Positions 17,900 through 28,100 of a DNA stretch of 64,000 nt are shown one piece after another (position 1 is the stretch's first letter; every line of letters starts with the position of its first letter). The stretch lies in the NCBI GenBank assembly GCA_046233135.1, contig JBJXHN010000009.1:108585-172584 (forward strand), in the 5' to 3' direction. The notes beneath the pieces are model-generated. The model did no database searches. It saw nothing but the letters and a program-made list of their open reading frames with translations, and was not told where the DNA came from. The position numbers and the translations under genes were made by a program. The DNA is from JBJXHN01 sp046233135 (lineage in GTDB: Bacteria > Pseudomonadota > Alphaproteobacteria > Rhodospirillales > Rhodospirillaceae).

Positions 17900-19420
17900 T
17901 CAGTGGTCGGCGCTTCCGGCCGTGTGCTGGTGCGCCAGCAGAACGTAAACGGCGATGGCGAGCGCAGCAATCAGCGCAGATGCCACGGACAGCAATGAGA
18001 CATGAGCAGCGCTGAACGCGGCCTTGCCGGCCGCGATCAGGGCCGCCCCCTGTTCGCCCGACAATTGCCTGGCCACAAGAAAGGTGTCGCCGATCGAACG
18101 GCTCGCCTGTTCAGCAAGGGGCAATGCCAGGTCCGGCGGTATCTCGATGGCGTGGCTGAAGACGTTCGCCATGAAGACACCGAAGAGGGTGATGCCGAGG
18201 CCGGTCCCCAGTTCGTAGCCCATGCCTTCGAGCGAACCGGCCGCACCGCCCTTTTCAGGCTCTACCGATTCCATGATGGCGATGGATGATGCCGTCAACG
18301 CAATGCTGAGGGCGAGACCGGCAACAGCGAGTGCAGCCGGAACGCCGAAGCCTGGAAAACGGAAGTCGGCGCTACCGAGATAGGCCAGCGAAGCGGCGCC
18401 GAATAGCAGCGACAGCGTCGCCACCCGCCGCAGCCCGAAGGCGTTCGACAACCAGCCGGCGACGGGTCCGCCGATTGCGGCCGCGGCCATGATCGGAATC
18501 ATGAAAATGCCTGCTTCGAGCGGCGTCTTGCCGATGACATATTGCAGCTCCTGGGCCAGCGTCAGCTCGACGCCGGCAAGCGCTCCGGTGGCAACAAGCG
18601 CCATGGTGATGCCGGCAACGATTGCGGGACGGGAGAACAGGGACAGGTCCAGCATCGGATTGTCGGAACGAAGCTGTTTGCTTATGAAAAGCACCAACAT
18701 CGCGATGCCGACTGCCATGATCGGGAGAATGACCGCCAGCGGCTGGCTGCCGCCGAACCCCGCCTTCATGGCATGGACAAGGGAAATCATGCCGGCAATC
18801 AGCAACAGCGCCTGTCCGAAAGCCCACCTGCCGGGTGTTGTCGCTTCCGTGCGCGGCAGAAGAAAATAGCATGCGGGAGCGACCACCAGCATGAGCGGAA
18901 CGTTGATGAGAAACGCCGCACCCCACCAGAAGTGCTCCAGAAGGCCGCCACCGACGAGCGGGCCAAGCGCCGCGCCGGCGGACCCCACAGTTCCCCACAG
19001 GCCGAGGGCGATCGCACGTTCGCCGGCATCCTCGAAGGTTCGGCGAATGATTCCCAGCACGCACGGTACGATCATTGAGCCGCCGAACGCGAGCAGGATG
19101 CGCGCGCCTATCAGCACCGGCGCGCTTGGAGAATAGGCCGCCGCAACCGACGCGACGGTGAAGACCGCAAGGCCCGACAACAGCACCTTCCGGTTTCCAA
19201 CGCGGTCGGCCAGTGTGCCCATCGGCACAAGCAGGCCCGCCATGAGTAGCGGATAGATGTCGATGATCCAAAGCATTTCCGCGCCTGAGGCGCCGAGAGA
19301 CTGCGTCAGCGTCGGGATCACGACGTGGAGCACGGTCATGTCTATGATGACGGGGAGGAAGGCCAGCGTCACGGCGACGAGAATGAGCCATTGCTTCGGA
19401 TCACGGCTGGGGGCAGACAT
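17900..19420 (-). CDS. MFS drug exporter, DHA2 (SmvA/QacA-like), 14 TM
   Basis: A 506-residue major facilitator with the length and helix count of 14-TM DHA2 antiporters. Visible motifs are the first helix with DMTVLHVVIPTLTQSLGAS, motif A GTLADRVGNRKVLL and motif C GSAGAALGPLVGG. It is closest in flavour to SmvA/QacA exporters of cationic biocides and dyes. I chose ATG at 19420 because AGGTG lies just upstream. It is divergent from a TetR regulator 90 bases away, with a palindromic operator candidate between them, the usual layout of an efflux pump under local repression. Composition suggests acquisition with the neighbouring hydrolase. Confidence 0.9.
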   Translation of the reverse strand: MSAPSRDPKQWLILVAVTLAFLPVIIDMTVLHVVIPTLTQSLGASGAEMLWIIDIYPLLMAGLLVPMGTLADRVGNRKVLLSGLAVFTVASVAAAYSPSAPVLIGARILLAFGGSMIVPCVLGIIRRTFEDAGERAIALGLWGTVGSAGAALGPLVGGGLLEHFWWGAAFLINVPLMLVVAPACYFLLPRTEATTPGRWAFGQALLLIAGMISLVHAMKAGFGGSQPLAVILPIMAVGIAMLVLFISKQLRSDNPMLDLSLFSRPAIVAGITMALVATGALAGVELTLAQELQYVIGKTPLEAGIFMIPIMAAAAIGGPVAGWLSNAFGLRRVATLSLLFGAASLAYLGSADFRFPGFGVPAALAVAGLALSIALTASSIAIMESVEPEKGGAAGSLEGMGYELGTGLGITLFGVFMANVFSHAIEIPPDLALPLAEQASRSIGDTFLVARQLSGEQGAALIAAGKAAFSAAHVSLLSVASALIAALAIAVYVLLAHQHTAGSADH

Positions 19421-19461
19421 CGGAACACCTGAATGATACATTGCAGCGCCCTATATAAATA

Positions 19462-19471
19462 CATACGTATG
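19462..19471. promoter_or_regulatory. Candidate TetR operator between efflux gene and regulator
   Basis: A perfect 10-base palindrome CATACGTATG lies in the 89-base divergent intergenic region, close to TATATAAATA, which could be a -10 for either gene. Position and symmetry fit a TetR-family operator controlling both genes. Confidence 0.5.
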
Positions 19472-19509
19472 GAATTCAATCTTGAAGGTCGCTTTCTGAA
19501 GGAGGGACA

Positions 19510-20049
19510 ATGGGAAGGAAGCCGACGATCAGCCGGGACGGGCTTTTGACGATCGCCGAAGACATCGTGAACGCGGAGGGACCGCAGGCGCTGACCATCG
19601 ATGCCCTGGCGAGAGCGGCAGGCATATCGAAAGGCGGCGTCCAATATTCGTTTTCATCGAAAGACGACTTGGTCAAAGGACTAATCGATCGCTGGACCAC
19701 CCAGTTCGACGCCCTTGTCGTCGACATAGAGAGCGCGGGGCCGATCGGCTTTGTGCGCAGCTACATTGCTGCCATGCGCACGTCCCGGGGTTCCATTGAC
19801 GCTAAACTGGCCGGGCTCATGATCGCCTACATGCAGAACCCTCAAAACCGCCTGGAGACAGCGAACTGGTACCGCTCGATCCTCTCCGGAATGGACGACA
19901 CCAAAGAGGGGCGTGTGGCCAGAACCGCGTTTCTGGCCGTGGAGGGGTTGGTCACACTGCGTATCTGTGGGGCCGGGGACAGCGTCGATTTGCAAACCCA
20001 ATTGGATGACATCGAGGCGCTGCTGCTGACCGATGGCGCTTGCAACTGA
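19510..20049 (+). CDS. TetR/AcrR-family transcriptional regulator
   Basis: A 179-residue TetR repressor. The N-terminal DNA-binding domain has the helix-turn-helix LTIDALARAAGISKGGVQYS followed by FSSKDDLVKGLI, the classic TetR pattern. The C-terminal helical ligand domain holds few recognisable residues. GGAGGG precedes the ATG closely. It is divergently transcribed from the SmvA-like exporter and most likely represses it in the absence of a toxic substrate, comparable to SmvR/SmvA; this pairing is by analogy. Confidence 0.9.
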   Translation: MGRKPTISRDGLLTIAEDIVNAEGPQALTIDALARAAGISKGGVQYSFSSKDDLVKGLIDRWTTQFDALVVDIESAGPIGFVRSYIAAMRTSRGSIDAKLAGLMIAYMQNPQNRLETANWYRSILSGMDDTKEGRVARTAFLAVEGLVTLRICGAGDSVDLQTQLDDIEALLLTDGACN

Positions 20050-20090
20050 CCGGGCTCTTGGTGGTCACAGCGAAATCGCCGGAAGGCCTT

Positions 20091-21155
20091 TCATTTCCGG
20101 CCCCCCCCCCAAGATTTCTGCCGCGCTTCTGGTCCATTTTTACCTCTGGCCAGGATCCATTCGGTTACCGTGTTCAGCGCACCGGGCGCAAAGGCGTGCC
20201 GGCCCTCGACAACAAAACGTACAACAGCGAGCCACGACCAGTCATCGATCAATTGCCAGTTGTAGGTGGATGATTTCAGAAGGCCGTGCGTGGCCTCGGG
20301 CCAGATGATGATCTCGGTACCTTTATCCCGCTCAGCCACCAGTTCACGAAAGATCTCCGCATTGCGCGCGGGATCGACATTCAAGTCGTCCGCGCCCCAG
20401 ATGGCAAGCAACGGCAGATCGAACCGGGCAAGCGCATCGCGCGCATCGGCATGTCTGTTCTTCTGAATGAATTGCCAGCGATCCACGGGCATCCCTGCAG
20501 GCGCAATTGCCGCATCCGCTTCCGGCCCGAAGATGCGGTCGTCTTCCAATTTCTGGTCCGCAACCGCCCGATCGACCGCCTGCGGATCAAGACCCTCTCG
20601 CGCAAGCCGTATGCGCGTGAAGTAATCCCCCTGGTCCTGCCAGGACACTGCCGCTCCGATCAGCACAATAAAATCGGCGTCGCCTTGTGCCAGATGCGGC
20701 AGCACCCATCCAGCCTGAGAAAAGCCGACTGCACCGCGCGCAAGGCCATCGAAACGCCGGGCCAGGAGCTGAAGCGCCGCGCGCGCTTCGTCTGCACGCT
20801 CAACCATGGTCTGGTGCAGCCAGTTTCCCACGGATGGACCGACGCCGGGCTTGTCCCAGGACGCCACGGCGATACCCCGATCGAGCATGGTGTTGATCAG
20901 TGGGGCGTATCCGCCTGCTGAGGTGCGATCCTGGGCGCCGTCCCCATGGACGAGGACAACGGCTGCCCTCGGCGCCTCGTCAGGAAGCCAGAGGGTCCCA
21001 GACACGGACGCGCCCGCGGAGACGAAGTCGAAGCTTTCGCTGTCGCGCCGATCGAGGTCATGGTCGGCCAGACACCAGAGGAGAAATCCCCCGGCGATTG
21101 TCACAACGAGACCGGCAGTCAGAATCAGGCGCAGTCTCAATCCCGTATTGATCAT
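20091..21155 (-). CDS. Alpha/beta hydrolase, membrane-anchored
   Basis: A 354-residue alpha/beta hydrolase with an N-terminal hydrophobic helix (about 8-30), so likely exported and anchored. The nucleophile elbow is GFSQAG with Ser146; the oxyanion strand is AVVLVHGDG; the acid is in AIWGADDLNVD (Asp256/257) and the histidine in EATHGLL (His290), completing a catalytic triad. Substrate cannot be read; it resembles esterases/dienelactone-hydrolase-like proteins. Start ATG has GAGGTGG upstream; an in-frame GTG six bases earlier is less likely. The 3' end contains a run of ten C residues (20101-20110 on the plus strand), encoding the glycines of the C-terminal GGGRK; slippage there would change only the tail. 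Confidence 0.85.
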   Translation of the reverse strand: MINTGLRLRLILTAGLVVTIAGGFLLWCLADHDLDRRDSESFDFVSAGASVSGTLWLPDEAPRAAVVLVHGDGAQDRTSAGGYAPLINTMLDRGIAVASWDKPGVGPSVGNWLHQTMVERADEARAALQLLARRFDGLARGAVGFSQAGWVLPHLAQGDADFIVLIGAAVSWQDQGDYFTRIRLAREGLDPQAVDRAVADQKLEDDRIFGPEADAAIAPAGMPVDRWQFIQKNRHADARDALARFDLPLLAIWGADDLNVDPARNAEIFRELVAERDKGTEIIIWPEATHGLLKSSTYNWQLIDDWSWLAVVRFVVEGRHAFAPGALNTVTEWILARGKNGPEARQKSWGGGRK

Positions 21156-21343
21156 GGCCACCTCGGCATACTGGCTAAATCTCTAATGAGAATAGATAGT
21201 TAAGCTATAATTTGGGGTATGTGACAAATTACAGTGTGTTTTTGGTGCTTTCGGCGAGCCAGAGGAAGGCCAAACCGGCCCCGCCAGCGTCCGCAAGACC
21301 AGCGCCCCGCTGCGCCGGACGCGGACCAGGCAGGATAGATGAT

Positions 21344-21837
21344 ATGAGTCCGATCTGGTTGCACCTCTTGTCGATCGCCGCTTTGGTCATGAGCGTCGCC
21401 TGAGCCGCCGTGGTCGCGCTCGACGTAACGCGGTATCCGCAGCAGATGTGGCTCATGACCTTGGCTTGGCCGGTCGTGGCCCTCTTTGGGACCGTCGCCG
21501 TCCTTTGGGCCTATTTCACCGATGACCGCCTGGCGACCCGGGAAGCGATGCAGGTGGCGGAGGCGCGGGACGCCCCCCCGAGCATGACGAAAATGCCCCA
21601 TCCGGTCATCGTCGGGAAGGCCGCAGGCCACTGCGGCGCTGGCTGCACGCTCGGCGACATCGCTGCCGAATGGCAGGCTATCGCGGTGCCGTCTCTGGCG
21701 CTCTGGACCGGCTGGCATTCGCTGTTCCAGGACAAGATCTTTTCGATCTGGATCCTCGACTTCATCTTCGCCTTCGGTTTCCTGACCAGCTGTCCCATCA
21801 ACTGGTGGCTGATCAGGGCCGGCATTATCCTGAAAAA
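21344..21837 (+). pseudogene. Degenerate DUF4396 membrane protein
   Basis: Reads as a DUF4396 protein: start MSPIWLHLLSIAALVMSVA, then an in-frame TGA at 21401-21403, then continuing in the same frame with VVALDVTRYPQQMWLMTLAW, HCGAGCTLGDIAAEW and SIWILDFIFAFGFLTS, ending with the family-like SCPINWWLIRAGI. The CGAGCTLGD and NWWL motifs support the family. The premature stop and an apparently missing middle section argue for a broken gene, though a shortened version starting at 21410 cannot be ruled out. The frame then runs on into an AT-rich tail to 21961 that is probably not homologous. Confidence 0.55.
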
Positions 21838-22001
21838 TAGCAAGAACAACCAAAATAAAATAATACAACCAAAAACTAATCCACTAGAATACAAAACCCT
21901 AATTCCACCAGAACGCCAAAATCACAGCAAATATCGGCCAAGACACAACTCAATACATTAACACATGCGCACTCCGCTTCGGAAAACCATTAGGTTTTCA
22001 G
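21838..22001. other. AT-rich spacer before the giant operon
   Basis: A visibly A+T-rich stretch follows the decayed DUF4396 gene. I see no gene or RNA here. Its composition contrasts with both sides and marks a likely junction of imported DNA. Confidence 0.5.
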
Positions 22002-22017
22002 TTGAACCAATGGTTTT
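21983..22017. promoter_or_regulatory. Inverted repeat operator at giant-operon promoter
   Basis: Perfect nine-base arms AAAACCATT (21983-21991) and AATGGTTTT (22009-22017) flank the -35 hexamer. The position fits a repressor or activator site for the four-gene operon; it could also form a weak hairpin. Confidence 0.5.
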
Positions 22018-22030
22018 ATTAGGTTAATAT
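22002..22030 (+). promoter_or_regulatory. Sigma70-type promoter of the DUF6603 operon
   Basis: TTGAAC (22002-22007), exactly 17 bases, then TAATAT (22025-22030). The match to the housekeeping consensus is close and the location is about 130 bases upstream of the first start codon, leaving a roughly 120-base leader. Confidence 0.6.
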
Positions 22031-22158
22031 AAGCACTTATTGCGCGATGGCAAGCCACCTTACGGAATCGCAACGGTTTTCCCTCCACGAGATCACGCTG
22101 TTCGCACACCGCTTCCTCCCGGAAACCGGTGGAAACCAATTTTCCAAGGGTAGTCGAT

Positions 22159-25100
22159 ATGGACGACATCATCGTATCCGCAAAAGATATTGACCCGTCT
22201 GTCCTTCAGCTATCCCTGGCGGCAGGCCTTCTGCAACGGACAGATCCGACAAGCCAGGACTATACCGTTAGCACCGCATGGTTTTCTGACCCGGTCCGCC
22301 ATACGGGTATGGCGCTGGCGGCCAATGAAAGCGCCTTGCCCGGCCTGCTTTGTCACCTGATCGGGGCCAACACAGGATCGGCCATGAACATTCCCGCCCA
22401 GTCTCCGGGCCGGCTGGGAACCTGGTACCCGCTGGCCACCGGGCCGGATAAAACGACCGCCACGGCTCCAGTCTGCGGTCCATGCCTGGTTTCCAGCCCG
22501 GCGGCATCCGGCGGTACCATGCTGGGTCTGGGTTTCACGACCGAACGTCAGGTCGCAGCGGCCTCGGAAGACGAAACGGATCTGACAGTCCGTCTTTGGG
22601 GAATTCTGCCCGCAGTTATCCTCAACAACGGCATTACGGCCGCCCTGGCAGACAGCGATCAGGGCATTCTGCTCGGGATCGAACTGGCAGCAACCACCGG
22701 CACACTGGCATCCGGCGGGGGCCTGTCCCTGTCCGGCGTCAGGCTGAGCGCAGATCTGACCCCGTCCGCCACCAGTGCACCGGTGGCGGTTTCCATCGAC
22801 GTGCTGGGCCTTCAACTGCCGGGCCAGACGGCACCGGCGAATATCAGCCTCACAACCTTAACAGGTAAAGACCAAATAGACGCAATCCGAGGACTGATCA
22901 CGGTGGCCCTGGCCCGGGTCCTGGGCAAGGCCGCTCCACAGCTGGGTGCCCTGGCGCCGCTTTTGGGGTTCGGGGGGCAGGTGGGGACCTTCGGTTCCGT
23001 CCCGCCCCTGAATTGGCTGGGTCTGATAGCCGCGGCCCGAAACAATACCGTAACGACATTGTTCACCGACTGGCTGCGGAAGATCGCGGGCACTCCGTCG
23101 ACCCTGCGGGCCTGGGGGGCGGCCTTCGGTATGCTGGCCTGCGGATCGGCCACGCCCCAGGTCAGCGGATCGGGAAACACTGGAGACCCAATAACCGTCC
23201 CCCTGGTCAGACTGGGCGACACCGATAAAGCACCGTCTTATGGTCTAGCCCTGACCCTGGCCAGCAGTGTCGACAAAGGCGGTACCTGCCATTTCATGCC
23301 GGGCCTCTCCCTGTCCATCAAACCCATGGCACTGGGCACAGCCAGCCAGATGACACTCGGCGCCGATCTGACCTTGGCCGATCTGGCCCTGGGCAGCACC
23401 CGGACCAGCGCCACCCTGGCCCCCTGTACCGCCGGTATCACCTTATCTTCCACCACATCAGGACAGGCTCTGTTCACCGCCACCGTTGACGGACAGACCT
23501 ATACCGTCGGCTCACTTTATGCCGGACTTGAGGTATCCCTGTCCGGAACCGGTGGCCAAATGCTGCCGCGTTTCGATCTGACGGACGTCTCCGTGGGCGG
23601 GTCGACCCATGCCACGGTTAATCTGCTACGCCCCGATGCCGTCGCAGCAATGGCTGACGCGGCCCTCGGAAGTGCCGTCAGCAGCGCCCTCAACACGCTT
23701 CTGGACAGCAGCACCGACGGACCGGGCCGCGCCCTGGCGGCCCTGCTGGGCCTGACCTCTCCCACCCGTACGGCCGACAGCGACAACTGGCCAGAGTCCC
23801 TTGCTCCTCCGCTGGCAGGTTCCAGCCTCGCCGACAATATCGCCGCCCCTGTGGAGGCGCTGAAAACATGGTATGGAGCGCTTCTGACATCGACGGAGAC
23901 AGTTGACGACGTCGCCCCCGCCGGGTGGCTGGTGGCGATGCTGGGCACCCTGCTGTCCACCGGCGGCGCAGGTTGCGCCGCGCCGACGGGATCAGGCACG
24001 GATGCCGATCCGTGGCTGGTCCCTATCGGCAGCAGCGATACGACAGCCAACCTCCGGGCGACTGCGAGCGGCGCCCTGGGCGCTCCGACAGGTCTGGTGC
24101 TGGGCCTGGCGGTTGCCACACCGGTTCCTCCGGACCGGAGTTCATCCCTTTCGCTGTCGATCGGACTGGACGCCCTGTCGCTGGAGACATCCGGTACGCC
24201 GGCCGTCCTTTCAATCGGGACGGCCTTTCCGGGCTTCGACGTTGTCCTGTCACTGCCGTCCGGTGTCTCCGCACCCTTCGGATCAGAGGCCACACTATCG
24301 GTGACCAACGCCCTGGCCAGCGTGGCCTGGCAGCGGGCCGGCGGCTGGTCGTGGACCCTAGCCGCCGGCACACCGACCCTTTCCCGCCATGGCACGACGC
24401 TGGCCACCGGCGAAAGCCTGTGCTTCGATGGCACCGGATCGCTGTCCGCTCAGGTCACCGGCAGCGGGGCAGCCACCTTTGCCCCCCTTCTCGCCGGCAT
24501 CGCCGGTCTATCCCTGCTACGGTCAGGCGGACGTGCCGGGCTGCTTGCCGATGGCTGGCTGGGACTGATCGGTGACCTGGGGTCGTCCATGCCGGCCGGG
24601 ATTTCCTGGCCGGCGGACATGCCGACGTTAGCCCCCACCGGCTTCGACGACCCACTATCCCAGCTTCGTACCCAGTTGTCCGCCATCCTGGCCACGTCGG
24701 ACAAGGCCGCCGCCGCCTTCGGCCTGCTGGCCTGGGCACTGGACAGCACCACCACCACGGCACCACCGATCACCGTCCCGGCCAAAGGCGCCCCCTGGCG
24801 GATTCCCCTTCCCGGTGCTGGGGGCCTCGATCTGGCTGTCCTGGTCGGCAGCGGTAGCGACCCCGTCACCCTCGGCCTGATCCATAGCCTGTCCCCTGCC
24901 CCTGCCGACGGCATCACCCCCACCATCGACCTGACGCTTCTGGCGCCGGCCCTGACCGGCGGAGCGGCCGTACCAACCCTGAGCCTGACCGCCCTGCTGG
25001 CCGGGACAGACGATGACCTGATTCCAAACCACCTGTCCTCACTGAAGGTCGGGCTAACACTATCCCTCACCGGCGACACCCCCACGATCACGCCGACCCT

Positions 25101-28100
25101 GATTGCCCAGCCCGCCGACGGCAGTAAGGCTGTCGGTGTCACCGCATCGGAGGCCGCCCCCTCTCTTTCGCCGGCGGAAACCACAACGCTGGCGGAATTG
25201 ACCAATGCTGGACTGACCGCCCTGTGCAAGGCCTATGGCGGCAACACCTCTCTGACTCTTCTTTGGTCCGTGCTGGAAGGGCTCGGACTGGCCATACAGG
25301 CCGCCCCGGCTGCCGGCGCGTCCGACAGCCCCCCGATCTACGGCCTCAGCCCTGGTGGGTGGCAGCATCTCACAGCGGATCCCGAAGGCTTCCTGGCGGG
25401 GGCGACAGAAACCCTGCTGACAGACTCCGCCCAATGGACCAGTCTGCAAACACTGTTCAGTCAGGTGACCGGTGTCACCATTCCATCCCTGCCCGCACCG
25501 CTGGCGGGCCTTCTCGCAGGGCTTGGCCTGATCACCAGCCGCGACGGATGCGCCCTGCCGGTGCCCCATGCCATTCTGGACGTGCTCGCCAACCCGATCA
25601 CGGCCATGCCGGCCCGTTTGTCGAGCCTGACAGGATCACCGCCCCTGCGGGCGACCCTGGCCAACGCCCTGGCCGACGCAACGGTTACCGCTTCCTGCGG
25701 TCTGGTCAGCCTGACTGCAACCAACGGCAACCGGATCAGTCTGTCTCTGTGCGATACCATAACAATCGGCAGCCTGCTCCAGCTCGGCGGGACCCTTTCC
25801 GTCGACCTGGCAGAGACCAGCCTGTCCGCCGATCTGTCGATCACCATTCCGGAAATCGCGACAACGCTAACCTTCGGCCTGACTGGACAGGGGGCCGGCC
25901 CGGCGACGCTGTCGGCGGCGCTGGCGCTCGGTCAGGATACGGATGGTCTGACACCCGTATCCCTGCCCCTGTGGCCCGACGACAGCACCACATTTTTGTC
26001 AGCCCTGGCCGACATCGGCCCGCTGATGGTACTGACCGAAGCCGTCGGCGCAGCCCTGACCACCGCGTTGCAAGCCGACCCCCTGGCCACGAAGATCGCC
26101 GGAGGACTGGGCCTGGAGGTCACGGACGCGGATGGAACGCCCCGTATCTCCTTGCCGCTCCAGATGGTCACCGACCCGGCGGGCTGGCTGCAAACCCGCA
26201 GTGTTCTGGGAAGCGACGGCAAAAGCTTCAACATCACACAGGTCGCCTCGTTCCTCGGATCCCTGCCCACCAGCACGGCCACGTCTGGTTTGCGGCTGGT
26301 TTCCAGGGCAGAGGGTGTTGCCGTTACCGGCCTGCCCTACGGCCTCGAACTCGCCGTCACCGCCGTAGAGACCGTGGGCGATCCGGAGTCGAGCCAGATC
26401 GTCCTTGCGCCGTCTATCGGCAACCTTCCCCTGTCCGACGGCCTGTCCCTCACAAACCTCGACCTTGGGCTGACGCTGTCCCCGGCGTTCCTGCCGGGCG
26501 CAACGGCAGCATTAACCCTGGGCGGCACCCTGCCGGCCGGCAGCACCAGCTTTCGCGTCATTGCGGGCTACAACAACGGCTTTACCCTGTCCTTATCCCA
26601 GGGCGACGAAGCGCCCCTGCAGCTCCTCCCTTTCCAGGGATGGACCGGCTTCGCGACCAGACTGGCCGGAAAGGTGGTGCGGTCCCTGGTGACGGATCTG
26701 ACCGGCCAACTGCTCGCCCGGCTCCAGGGAACCGGGGCCGGTTCCTTCACCAAAACCCTGACCGAGGCGGCAGCAAATCTGGATGTCGCCTCGCTCATGT
26801 CGTCACTGGTACAGGCCTACGACGCTTCGGGCACAGTCGACGCCTCTGCCATGGAAACCGCCGCCTGGGCCTGGTTGAAGCCGCAGCTGACAACCACCCC
26901 CTCCCAGGTTGCCGAAGCGGTTGCTTCCGTGCTGTCGGGCGCCATTTCCGGTGTATCCAGCTCCGGCGGCTTTGTCTGCTTTACCCCGCCGGGCGCTTGC
27001 CCCGTCACGGTCAAGGTCGGATCCAACGGCACCACTGCCGGTGTATGGCTGTCGGCGACCCTGAAATTGGACGAAGCGCTTTCGCTAACGCTTGCCCCGT
27101 CCGGTGTGGGGATCGACCTGACGTCCGGTGCCCCCGCGTTCTTAACCGGCCTGACGGTTGCAGCCTCCCTCGATGGCACCGCCGGCCCTGCCCTTTGCCT
27201 GACCTGCGCAAGCGGCAACGCACCGACCCTGACCTTCGACCCGCTGGGCGGCGGGGAATCCGGATCGGATTTGGCTGCGGAACTGATGCCCACCCCCTTC
27301 CCGGGAGAGGGCGGTCTCACCGGCTGGCTGACTCAGCTAACCCTCCACGCCCTGCCGCGCTATGCGGCCAGCACCCTGCTGAGCAGCGCCGGCGTGAAAT
27401 CGTGGCTGGCGGACGGACTGGCGGACGGCAAGCTGCCCGCACCCGGCCCGGTTCTCGCCGCCGCCGGTGTCCTCACCCAGTCCGGGGAGGCCTACGCCCT
27501 GGCCTCTCCTGCCAGCCTGAAAACGCTTGGAACCGGGCCGTTCCTGGGCAAGCTGGTGCTGGCGCTGTTTACCAAAACGACGACGCTGGTATCCTTCACC
27601 GACGGTGGCCGGCTGACCGTGGGACCTGGCACCAATAACGGCACCTGCGTCCTGGATCTGCAGCTGCCCTCTTGCGGCCCCGATAGCTCCCGCTACCAGC
27701 TCCAGATCGGCAGCAGCACAGCCACACAGTGGATCGACCTGGCGGGGGGAACAGCCAAGCAGATCAATCCGGGCCTCTCCCTCTCGCTCCCGATCGGTGA
27801 TGATGGCCCTGATTTCTCCGCCCTGTCCGTGGCCGCGACCAATGTGGGCGTTTCCCTCCAGGGTGACGGCGGCAAGCCGGTGTTCAGCCTGTCCGGGGTC
27901 TCGCTGAAGGCCGTCGCCGCCTATGGCCTGCTGAATCTGGATTTCGCCAGCAGCGACCCTTTGTCTTCTTTTGGCGGCGGGGTGGTTCTGGAACAACTGG
28001 CCTTTTCGGTTTCCCCTGCCACTGTCGGCGGCACCAGCGCCAACCCTGTGGCGCAATCCCTGCTGGGCAGCGGGTCGGCCGGTGGCGACGACCCGTCGTC

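Noticed and set aside
25224..27638. Long second plus-strand frame inside the giant gene
   Set aside because: Arg/Pro/Gly-rich frame-shift shadow of the DUF6603 gene.
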